Source of the DNA: Bacillota bacterium
Lineage (GTDB): Bacteria > Bacillota_A > Clostridia > Lachnospirales > Lachnospiraceae
Assembly (NCBI GenBank): GCA_023443925.1
Contig: JAEZSL010000311.1
Location: 1-13,803, forward strand
Length of the DNA stretch: 13,803 bases
Direction: 5' to 3'
A program made the position numbers and the translations under genes. Shown piece by piece: positions 5,900-12,696 of the stretch (position 1 is the stretch's first letter; each line of letters opens with the position of its first letter). The notes below the pieces were generated by a model. That model was not told the DNA's origin and made no database searches. It was given only the letters and a program-made list of their open reading frames with translations.

Positions 5900-7954
5900 C
5901 TAAATTTCATATACTCTCGGTTCAAATGCATTTAATTCAATATCTCCTTTTACCTTGATACCTGTCTTTAAATCCGTCATACTCTGCAGCAAATTGATAC
6001 GGACAGTTTCATGGGCAAAGTTTAAAACAAAGAGGAAGGTTCTTTGGTCCTTTTTCCGGACAGACAGCTCACAGGACTCCGGCAGGCTGATCATATCCTG
6101 ATACGGTGAAATGGTACCTGTATATTTTAAGAAGGCCTTGGTGTTTTCCCTTGTGAAGGTAGAACCAAAATAAATTACCTTTCCCTTGCCATAGGGATTC
6201 TCGATTATAGCCGGTTCGCCTTCATAATAATTGCCCTGATAGAGTCCCAGTATTTTAGCATCCGGTGCATTTACTTTAAGAATATCATTAAACACCGGAG
6301 CCTCTATCTTACTGCCCAGAAAATCCACATACACATCCTCATCACCAGGTCCGACAAAGGTAAAGTCCGTAACCACCGCACCGGTTAATTCTGATGCAAG
6401 CCCCGGCATTCTGGTCATTGGACACTTTCCGGTCTCATCTTTTTGCCCTGTCCTGCAGCCTAAGATCAGGCATCCGCCTTGTGAGACATAAGCCTTTAAG
6501 AGTTCTGTTTTCTCCTCCGACAGAATGACTGCATGGGGGTAAAAAAGAACCCGATATTTGGCTAAGTCCCTGATGTCACTGTCTTCCTGGAGATAAATAT
6601 AGTCTATCGGCGTATGGGTCAGCTGGGAAGCAATAAACAGTTCAAGGTTGCTGCTGTTATCCACCCTATGGTGCCAGCAGTCCAATTCTGCGTCAAAGCG
6701 GTTGCTGTAATCCTTTAGGATACCCACCTGTGCTATGTAATCCGCACCGGTAACAGGTGCCAGTTTTTCAACCCACTCATGGATACTCTTTACTTCCTTA
6801 AGTTTTCTATTATCGTTGTTATCATAATCCAAAATTCCGTGCCAGTATATTTCGGTGCCCATGGTACAGGTTCTCCATCTGAAAAAGCTGACAAAATCGG
6901 CTCCATGAGCTATGCTCTGCATGGCCCAGAGTGTCATCTGACCCGGTTTGGGTGCGGGGGCTTCCATTCTCGTATTCCAGCCGTTGGCACCGGACTGTTG
7001 TTCCATAATACCAAAATGAGGGCATATGGAACGGACTTCATTCAGGCTGTTACTCCATCTGCGGTCATTGAGGCTGGTATTATGCTTTGGATCCTCAGAC
7101 AGGCAATACGCAAAATTGGGATAGGAGTCATAGGTATAAACATCCAGGCATTCCTTTTCCATACGGTGATTATCCAGATTGGAAAACATACCGTTGGTAG
7201 TAATAAATACCCCTTCCCTGATATGTCTGCGTAAGATATCACTCTGCAGTTTGCAAAACCGGATGGCACTGTCGGATACAAATCTTTTATAATCCAATAC
7301 CTCATGAGGATTGGTAGAATCACTGATGGTATGCCTTGGAACATAGATCTCTTCCCAGGCCGTATACGTCTGGTTCCAGAAAGCGGTTCCCCAGGCTTTA
7401 TTTAAAGCTTCCAGGGTCTTATATTTGTCTTTTAGAAATCTCCGGAAAGCCAGGGTATCACTTTCGGAAAAAAATTCGTCTACTTCACAGTTTAATTCAT
7501 TATCAATCTGCCAGCCCACTATATTGGGATGTTTTCCATAATGGCTGCCGATTTTATCAACGATACGGGAACATAGTTCCTGATACTTGGGAGAATTGTA
7601 AGTGTAGTGCCTTCTGGCACCATGGCGCATTACGACCTCATCCTTGGTGCGGTTTAACACCTCCGGGTATTTTTCGGTGAGCCAGGCGGGAGGAGTGGCA
7701 GTAGGAGTACCGAATATAACCTGCATTCCGGTTTTTTCCGCCACCTCCATAAAGCTGTCAAAGAACTCAAAGGTAAAATTTCCTTCGGTTGGTTCAAATT
7801 TGCTCCAGGCAAATTCTGCAATCCGTATGGTTTTAATACCGGCCGAAAGCATACGCTTTAAATCTTCTTTCCAAAGGCTGTTCTCCCAGTGTTCAGGATA
7901 ATAACAAACGCCCAGAGATAATTTGTCCCATTGATAGTTTTGTTTGCTGTTCAT
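5900..7954 (-). CDS. Beta-galactosidase, glycoside hydrolase family 42
   Basis: 684 residues, the usual size of GH42 enzymes, which hydrolyse terminal beta-D-galactosyl bonds with retention. The TIM-barrel domain covers about 12-390 with the opening LGVCYYPEHW, the acid/base Glu153 in GWQIDNEL and the nucleophile Glu318 in GIMEQQSG; a trimerisation-type domain (about 395-610) and a small beta C-terminal domain follow. There is no signal peptide, so it acts in the cytoplasm on imported galactosides. The cysteine cluster that binds zinc in some family members is not apparent. ATG at 7954 has AGGAG with a 6-nt spacer. It is the last gene of the transporter/YesMN operon, after a 184-nt hairpin-rich gap. 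Substrate could be galacto-oligosaccharides from galactan or arabinogalactan, or other beta-galactosides; the sequence alone does not decide. Confidence 0.95.
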   Translation of the reverse strand: MNSKQNYQWDKLSLGVCYYPEHWENSLWKEDLKRMLSAGIKTIRIAEFAWSKFEPTEGNFTFEFFDSFMEVAEKTGMQVIFGTPTATPPAWLTEKYPEVLNRTKDEVVMRHGARRHYTYNSPKYQELCSRIVDKIGSHYGKHPNIVGWQIDNELNCEVDEFFSESDTLAFRRFLKDKYKTLEALNKAWGTAFWNQTYTAWEEIYVPRHTISDSTNPHEVLDYKRFVSDSAIRFCKLQSDILRRHIREGVFITTNGMFSNLDNHRMEKECLDVYTYDSYPNFAYCLSEDPKHNTSLNDRRWSNSLNEVRSICPHFGIMEQQSGANGWNTRMEAPAPKPGQMTLWAMQSIAHGADFVSFFRWRTCTMGTEIYWHGILDYDNNDNRKLKEVKSIHEWVEKLAPVTGADYIAQVGILKDYSNRFDAELDCWHHRVDNSSNLELFIASQLTHTPIDYIYLQEDSDIRDLAKYRVLFYPHAVILSEEKTELLKAYVSQGGCLILGCRTGQKDETGKCPMTRMPGLASELTGAVVTDFTFVGPGDEDVYVDFLGSKIEAPVFNDILKVNAPDAKILGLYQGNYYEGEPAIIENPYGKGKVIYFGSTFTRENTKAFLKYTGTISPYQDMISLPESCELSVRKKDQRTFLFVLNFAHETVRINLLQSMTDLKTGIKVKGDIELNAFEPRVYEI

Positions 7955-7960
7955 ATTAAA

Positions 7961-8003
7961 CTCCTATCTGTGCGCTTAGGCGCACGTATAAATCAGGATG
8001 TTG
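7961..8003 (-). repeat. Leader repeat copy A with GC hairpin and the GH42 ribosome binding site
   Basis: A 43-nt unit closely matching copy B at 8029-8070. On the minus strand it contains CATCCTGATTTAT, the hairpin GTGCGC-CTAA-GCGCAC (7985-7970) and AGATAGGAG, whose AGGAG at 7965-7961 is the ribosome binding site of the GH42 gene. The hairpin ends 4 nt before that site, so it could affect translation start or protect the downstream message after processing. Confidence 0.75.
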
Positions 8004-8024
8004 AAAAAGTTTATATTTTTCAAC
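8000..8024 (-). other. Hairpin GTTGAAAAA / TTTTTCAAC between the two leader repeats
   Basis: A perfect 9-bp stem with a 7-nt loop (TATAAAC on the minus strand). It overlaps the end of copy A by four bases. An equivalent hairpin, TGTGAAAT/ATTTCACA, occurs at 9941-9963 before yesM, again followed by CCTGATTT, so the pairing appears in two different sequences of the same architecture. No T-run follows it in the direction of transcription, so it is not an intrinsic terminator. Confidence 0.6.
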
Positions 8025-8028
8025 TCTA

Positions 8029-8070
8029 CTCCTATCTGTGCGCTATAGCGCACATATAATCAAGATGTTG
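8029..8070 (-). repeat. Leader repeat copy B with an 18-bp palindrome and an orphan ribosome binding site
   Basis: A 42-nt direct repeat of copy A, with only a handful of differences. It includes the perfect palindrome tgtgcgctatagcgcaca at 8037-8054. Its loop differs from that of copy A (TATA against CTAA) while both stems are kept. Its AGGAG (8033-8029) has no annotated gene start after it, only a TTG at 8023. Upstream, at 8097-8105, a further GGGAGCTAA copy matches the yesM ribosome binding site region, including the preceding TTATnCAAn. Confidence 0.75.
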
Positions 8071-8138
8071 TAAAGCTGTATTTCGTTTTTTTTGACTTAG
8101 CTCCCATTGTATAATTCAGGCTCGCTCACATGGCTTCC

Positions 8139-9875
8139 TTATTTATGTTGCGTTTCCAGAGGTATCGTAAAATTTACTTTCATTCCCCTGTTTTTTTCGC
8201 TTTCAATTTCAAATATACAGCCGGCCCCGTAATATAACATAAGCCGACGGTATACGTTTTTAATACCGATGGAATTATTATATTTCCCGTTCCTGCATTG
8301 TTCGTAAAGGGTCCGGACTTCTTCTTTCGTCATCCCAAGCCCGTCATCCATAATGCCAAAGCTTAAAAATCCTTGATTTATACAAATCCGCAGGGTTAGA
8401 TGACCTATGCCGATTTTAGGTTCCAAGCCATGGATAATGGCATTTTCAATTAAGGGCTGGAGAATGAAATTAGGCAGAACATATTTTAATGCCTCTTCAT
8501 CCACCTCATAATTTACGTGAAATTTATCCCCAAACCGGTAGCCCTGAATAAAAAGATAATCCTTGACACTTTCAAGCTCCTGCCTTACCGGTATAAAGCT
8601 TTCACTTTTTATGGTCGCTCTTAAAAGGTTTCCAAGGGCGATTGCGATTTCAGAAATTTCTACATTACCATTCATGGTTCCCATCCAGCTGATGGTATCC
8701 AGCGTATTATATAGGAAATGAGGATTAATCTGCATTTTCAGGAAGTCGATCTCAGCTTGTTTCTGGCTTATTTCCATATTTAGAATCCGCCCTATGAGTT
8801 CTTCAATATTTTCTGCCATGGCATTATATTCCTGGCTGATCTGGCCGATCTCATCCCGGGATGTGATTATGACCCGGTGAGAGAAATTACCCTTTCCGAA
8901 AAGCTTCATACTATCTAACAGCCTTTTCGTGGGCTTCGTAAGACGGCCTGTCAGTATAATGGCAACGCAAACGGCTGCCGCCACAGCCAATAAACAAATA
9001 AGCGCTGTCATATCTGTGAATTTGCGGATATCTTTATCAAACTCATTAACGGGAATAGTGGTAACCATGGTCCACCCGTTTCTAATAACTTTTCCTTTAT
9101 AATAAAAGGCTTTTTCCGAATCTATGTCATTGTAATAGGTCTTTCTTGAGGTTTTTATAGAATTGATATCCATGGGAAATTCTTTGCCGATATAGTTTTC
9201 ATTGTTACTGCATACAATGATTCCCTCCTTATCCACAACATAAGAACCGCTTGAATAAGTAGTTGAGGTGCCAGCTATAATGTCTCCGAAATACCTGCTT
9301 TTTAAGACAATATTAATATATCCGATAGGTTTCATGGTTTTTAAATCCAGTATAGCCCTGGCTATGCAGACGTCATTATCCTCCACCAGTCCCCAGATGG
9401 AGCTTCCGTTGGCCTTATATATCACAGTTTTATCGAAAGCCTTCCGGATTTTTCTTCCGGCATATTTCTGAACTGTAAATTCTGTCCCGCTGTCTGAAAT
9501 CACACTTAAGGATATAATATTGTCATCGTACAAGGCGTCCGGCTCCAGCTCTTTTTCTATCTTTTTACGCATAAGCCTGAGGTCATAACCACTTAAATAC
9601 TTTTTATTAATTACCGGCAGATTCGCCTGAACTACCGTATTTGTTAATATGTCTCTGGTTAAGTCTTCAATATCATTTATATTCACTTCCAGGTTATAAG
9701 TGGTCTGGCCGGTTATATCACTGACATAACTTTCAAACCTGGTATAAAAAGATTTTTTGTAGACAGCCACGGAAGATACCGCGATGCCCAGTGCCGACAA
9801 AGAAATCAGCACGATGCATATTATAATTATTTTTTGTCTTAGGCTGTTAAACAGTCCCTCCAGAAATTTTCTCAT
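8139..9875 (-). CDS. YesM-type sensor histidine kinase
   Basis: 578 residues. A short cytoplasmic tail leads into TM1 (about 14-36), an extracellular Cache-like sensor region (37-285, with SGSYVVDKEGIIVCS), TM2 (287-309), HAMP (310-362), the His_kinase domain with phospho-acceptor His386 in QINPHFLYNTLD, and a HATPase_c domain with Asn478 in LQPLIENAI, DDGLGM (510-515) and SIGIKN. This is the standard layout of the kinases paired with AraC-type YesN regulators in Gram-positive sugar operons. The extracellular ligand is probably a galactoside or a loaded binding protein (inference). Only one start fits; GGGAG is 13 nt upstream of the ATG, longer than ideal. It follows the regulator gene by 102 nt of hairpin-containing spacer, unlike the tight junctions before it. 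Confidence 0.94.
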   Translation of the reverse strand: MRKFLEGLFNSLRQKIIIICIVLISLSALGIAVSSVAVYKKSFYTRFESYVSDITGQTTYNLEVNINDIEDLTRDILTNTVVQANLPVINKKYLSGYDLRLMRKKIEKELEPDALYDDNIISLSVISDSGTEFTVQKYAGRKIRKAFDKTVIYKANGSSIWGLVEDNDVCIARAILDLKTMKPIGYINIVLKSRYFGDIIAGTSTTYSSGSYVVDKEGIIVCSNNENYIGKEFPMDINSIKTSRKTYYNDIDSEKAFYYKGKVIRNGWTMVTTIPVNEFDKDIRKFTDMTALICLLAVAAAVCVAIILTGRLTKPTKRLLDSMKLFGKGNFSHRVIITSRDEIGQISQEYNAMAENIEELIGRILNMEISQKQAEIDFLKMQINPHFLYNTLDTISWMGTMNGNVEISEIAIALGNLLRATIKSESFIPVRQELESVKDYLFIQGYRFGDKFHVNYEVDEEALKYVLPNFILQPLIENAIIHGLEPKIGIGHLTLRICINQGFLSFGIMDDGLGMTKEEVRTLYEQCRNGKYNNSIGIKNVYRRLMLYYGAGCIFEIESEKNRGMKVNFTIPLETQHK

Positions 9876-9977
9876 ATGCTGTGATTAGCTCCCGTTGCAT
9901 AAAACTCTGCTGGCAGATGTTTTACTGCCTCAAATCAGGGTGTGAAATGTCCTTTATTTCACATTAGCTCCCGGTTC
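9876..9977 (-). repeat. yesN-yesM spacer: duplicated GGGAGCTAAT site with two hairpins
   Basis: Read on the minus strand, the spacer begins almost at the yesN stop with GGGAGCTAAT (9972-9963), then hairpin TGTGAAAT/ATTTCACA (9941-9963, loop AAAGGAC), the core CCCTGATTT, a second hairpin GGCAG/CTGCC (9912-9929), and a second GGGAGCTAAT (9893-9884) that serves yesM. The order (binding-site copy, A/T-rich hairpin, CTGATT core, GC hairpin, binding-site copy) is the same as in the yesM-GH42 spacer, although the hairpin sequences differ. The first binding-site copy has no proper gene behind it, only GTG-AAA-TAA. Confidence 0.65.
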
Positions 9978-10802
9978 TTACTGCATCATTTCCAATATTT
10001 CTTTTAACTTCAAACGTTTTGGATGCTTCTTATATTCTCCCGGTGTATAACCGAAAACTTTCTTAAAAACCTGGCTGAAATACCTGGGATCCCGGAATCC
10101 TGTCTTATCGCAGATTCTGCCTATCTTCCCGGGGGGTTCCATCAGCATTTCCACCGCATTTAAAAGGCGGATACCGGTTAAAATATCACTAAAAGCATAA
10201 CCGGTTTCTTTCTTTAAAAATCTGGAAACATAGGCAGCGGAAAAATGATACTTTTCTGCCAGACAATTCAGTGTAATGTCCTGGTCATAATTTTCTCCCA
10301 GATATTCCAATATACCCCTGATTTGTTGATTACACCCCTCAAAGCAATTCTGTATCTGGATAAGTGTATCAAAAGATCCCATCTTTTCTTCATGTTTTCT
10401 CACAACCTGGTTCTGGTATCTTTTCCTCTCCAGACGTTTCTTGGCAGCTGCTACCGTTTCCAGAATATCTGACGGCCTTAAGGGCTTTAAGATATAATCA
10501 TAGACATTATTCTTAAGGGCTTCCCTGGCATATTCGAATTCAGAAAAACCGGTAAGCAGTATAACTGCCATATCCAGAGAATAGCGGTTTATTAACTCTG
10601 CCACTTCCAGACCCGTAGCTCCGGGCATCCGTATATCACTTAACAAAATATCAATCTGCTCGTCTAACACCACTTTCTTTGCTTCAATCCCGTTTTCGGC
10701 AGAATATACCCGGGTTATACCGATACTGTCCCAGGACAGGGATAATAAACCTTTCCGAATTAAAATCTCATCATCCGCTATTAGTAATTTCATATCTCCC
10801 AT
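9978..10802 (-). CDS. Short YesN-type response regulator (receiver plus AraC HTH)
   Basis: 274 residues. Receiver domain 1-125 with Asp10/Asp11, phospho-acceptor Asp56 (LLSDIRMPG), Thr84 and Lys106; a charged linker (121-145); an AraC/XylS double helix-turn-helix at about 160-260 (LAEKYHFSAAYVSRFLKKETG, then the family signature around GFRDPRYFSQVFKKVFGYTP). YesN proteins are often 350-540 residues because of a middle region, which is absent here. Presumed partner of the YesM kinase encoded next, and presumed activator of this operon. The start is uncertain: ATG at 10802 or the second ATG at 10793 (MKLLIADDE), both with imperfect ribosome binding site spacing. Only 8 nt separate the first ATG from the malG-like stop, so translation is probably coupled. 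Confidence 0.93.
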   Translation of the reverse strand: MGDMKLLIADDEILIRKGLLSLSWDSIGITRVYSAENGIEAKKVVLDEQIDILLSDIRMPGATGLEVAELINRYSLDMAVILLTGFSEFEYAREALKNNVYDYILKPLRPSDILETVAAAKKRLERKRYQNQVVRKHEEKMGSFDTLIQIQNCFEGCNQQIRGILEYLGENYDQDITLNCLAEKYHFSAAYVSRFLKKETGYAFSDILTGIRLLNAVEMLMEPPGKIGRICDKTGFRDPRYFSQVFKKVFGYTPGEYKKHPKRLKLKEILEMMQ

Positions 10803-10810
10803 TGCCTCAC

Positions 10811-11647
10811 TCAGCCTTTCACCGCACCTGCCACCATACCTTCCATAATGTTTCGATGCAGCAGTACATATACGATAACACTTGGTATAATAGTAATAAT
10901 TACAGCTGCTATCATGGTTACATAATCTGTGGCATATTGCCCCTGGAATTCGGTCAAACCTACGGGTAAAGTCATTTTCCTGGAATCTGTTAAAAAGATT
11001 TGCGGCAGCAATAGATCATTCCATATATTAATAAATGATACCACACCCACCGTAACAATGGAAGATTTTGAAATGGGAATAATAATTTTCCAGAATATAT
11101 GATGAATATTACAGCCATCCATAACCGCTGCTTCTTCCAGCTCCCTTGGTATGGAACCCATAAAACCTGTCATAATAAAAATTGACATGGGGAAACTGAT
11201 GGCTATGTGAGGAATAATAACCGCCAGATGGGTATTTAGCAGGTTCATTTTATTAAACATGGAGAATAAGGGAATTATCATGGCATATACCGGTATCATC
11301 ATTCCCAGAAGAAATACATTATAAGTTAATTTCGATAGTTTCCAGTCCATTCTGGAAATAGCATAAGAAACCATGCTGCTTAGAAGAATGCTGATGACTA
11401 CCGCACATACCGCAATCAGGACGGAATTACCGAAATACCTTAAAATATGTCCCTGATTTATTGCCCGTATGTAGTTCGTAATTCTAAAAACTTCCGGCAA
11501 GCCCCAGGGATTGGTATAAAGTTCTTCATTGGTCTTAAACGAAGTTAAAAACAGCCAGAATATAGGATAGAGGCACAGAAGGGTAAATATGCTTAATGCA
11601 ATATATTTCAGGCAGAGAGTAAACCTGTCATTAATTGATAGCTTCAT
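10811..11647 (-). CDS. Carbohydrate ABC transporter permease, MalG type
   Basis: 278-residue inner-membrane permease with six predicted membrane segments (about 14-36, 72-96, 107-130, 138-160, 198-215, 242-264) and the cytoplasmic EAA loop EELEEAAVMDG starting near 168, the docking site for the ATPase. The C-terminus MEGMVAGAVKG is the typical ending of this family. It forms the channel with the MalF-like protein encoded just upstream (17-nt gap). A GGGGGAG ribosome binding site precedes the ATG at 11647. No ATPase gene is present in the window, as is common for CUT1 transporters of Firmicutes that share an MsmX-like ATPase. Substrate is inferred from the GH42 gene as a galactoside. Confidence 0.95.
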   Translation of the reverse strand: MKLSINDRFTLCLKYIALSIFTLLCLYPIFWLFLTSFKTNEELYTNPWGLPEVFRITNYIRAINQGHILRYFGNSVLIAVCAVVISILLSSMVSYAISRMDWKLSKLTYNVFLLGMMIPVYAMIIPLFSMFNKMNLLNTHLAVIIPHIAISFPMSIFIMTGFMGSIPRELEEAAVMDGCNIHHIFWKIIIPISKSSIVTVGVVSFINIWNDLLLPQIFLTDSRKMTLPVGLTEFQGQYATDYVTMIAAVIITIIPSVIVYVLLHRNIMEGMVAGAVKG

Positions 11648-11664
11648 TTCATCATCTCCCCCTT

Positions 11665-12546
11665 CTAAAATTCTACGGTTTCGGACTTAAATACCAGATT
11701 GGACAAAAGCACGGAACACATACACAAAACCAGCAGGATCACTCCGATGGAAGCGGAATATCCGTATTTCAGTGTCCGAAATCCCTGGAAGAACATATAA
11801 GTTGACATTAATTCCGTAGCATGGTTAGGCCCGCCTCCGGTCATAACCGCTACCAGGTCATAATATTTCAGAGATCCGGTAATAATCAAAACCGCATCAA
11901 TTTTTAAGATAGGCTTAATCAGAGGGAACGTAATGGCTTTAAACTGTATCCATTTACTTGCTCCGTCAATACCTGACGCCTCGTAAAGAGAAGCCGGTAT
12001 ATTTTTCATGGCGGCAATCTGTATTATCATATGGTAGCCTACAAACTGCCACATAACCACTACAATGATGCAGAACAATGCCGCATATTTATTTGCCAGC
12101 CAAGCCCCTGCTAAACTGCCTAAACCCAAAACCCCCAAAAGCTTATTCAGTAATCCGAATTCTGAATTATATACAAAAGACCAGGTGAGTCCTACGGCAA
12201 CCCCGCAAATTACACTTGGCAGAAAAAATACCGTCTGAAAAAAGTGGCTGCCTTTGATTTTCTGAAATAAAATATTGCCGAAAAATAAAGCCAGAGGCAG
12301 ATGGGCTATTAAGGACCCTGCAACCATTAAAATATTATTTCTTAAAGCACTGATAAAGGTCCGGTCCCGAAACAAATTAACATAGTTTTTAATACCCACA
12401 AATCTGGGCGGGCTCATCATATTGGTCTGAAAAAAGCTTAAATAGATATTATACACAATGGGTATTAATACAAAGGCCGCATATATTAAAAATGCAGGCA
12501 ACACAAATAACGCTATACTCTTTTTACTGCTGAATACTTTATTCAT
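11665..12546 (-). CDS. Carbohydrate ABC transporter permease, MalF type
   Basis: 293-residue permease. An N-terminal membrane segment at about 11-36 is followed by a short extracellular stretch with the family phrase FVGIKNYVNLF (49-59), then further membrane segments at about 70-92, 105-126, 155-178, 213-232 and 264-287. The EAA motif is SLYEASGIDGA (186-196), and the conserved GGGP lies at 237-240. It pairs with the MalG-like protein to form the translocation pore of a CUT1-family importer. The ATG at 12546 has a well-placed GGGAG with a 5-nt spacer. The 150-nt gap to the binding-protein gene upstream contains two stem-loops that probably lower permease expression relative to the binding protein. 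Confidence 0.95.
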   Translation of the reverse strand: MNKVFSSKKSIALFVLPAFLIYAAFVLIPIVYNIYLSFFQTNMMSPPRFVGIKNYVNLFRDRTFISALRNNILMVAGSLIAHLPLALFFGNILFQKIKGSHFFQTVFFLPSVICGVAVGLTWSFVYNSEFGLLNKLLGVLGLGSLAGAWLANKYAALFCIIVVVMWQFVGYHMIIQIAAMKNIPASLYEASGIDGASKWIQFKAITFPLIKPILKIDAVLIITGSLKYYDLVAVMTGGGPNHATELMSTYMFFQGFRTLKYGYSASIGVILLVLCMCSVLLSNLVFKSETVEF

Positions 12547-12560
12547 TCTGTCTCCCTTTT

Positions 12561-12586
12561 CATTACATGTGACAACCCATGTAACG
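12561..12586 (-). other. Stem-loop shortly upstream of the malF-like ribosome binding site
   Basis: On the minus strand CGTTACATG (12586-12578) pairs with CATGTAATG (12569-12561), nine pairs with one G-U, around an 8-nt loop. It ends about 5 nt before the GGGAG site of the permease gene, so it could influence translation start or mark the 5' end of a processed downstream message. Confidence 0.55.
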
Positions 12587-12617
12587 GTTTACGCATACTC
12601 TTTCTTTCTAATGCAGA

Positions 12618-12683
12618 GGCTGCTGCAAAATATTAACTATATCAAAGCCTGGCTTAGAATATGTTTTTTATTTTGCGGCAGCC
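12618..12683 (-). terminator. Strong 15-bp stem-loop after the binding-protein gene, probable attenuator or mRNA stabiliser
   Basis: GGCTGCCGCAAAATA (12683-12669, minus strand) pairs with TATTTTGCAGCAGCC (12632-12618) with a single C-A mismatch; the loop of about 36 nt contains the small dyad AAGCC-A-GGCTT. The stem starts 13 nt after the stop codon of the binding-protein gene. There is no T-run behind it, so full termination is doubtful. In many sugar ABC operons such a structure limits read-through and protects the upstream message, giving much more binding protein than permease; I infer the same here. Confidence 0.6.
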
Positions 12684-12696
12684 CGTAATATGTTTC

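Noticed and set aside
6779..7234. A 151-codon open frame on the plus strand inside the GH42 gene
   Set aside because: It is antisense to the catalytic region that contains the nucleophile Glu318, has no ribosome binding site that I can see, and gives a protein with no recognisable motifs. The GH42 frame is complete and clearly the coding one.
7042..7680. Further open frames of 60-115 codons on both strands over the GH42 gene and shorter ones over the kinases
   Set aside because: They overlap conserved coding sequence in other frames, lack supporting start signals and look like composition artefacts.
12581..12594. A catabolite-repression (cre-like) site, GTAACGGTTTAC
   Set aside because: It is only partly symmetrical, misses consensus positions around the central CG, and lies inside the operon between two genes rather than near a promoter.
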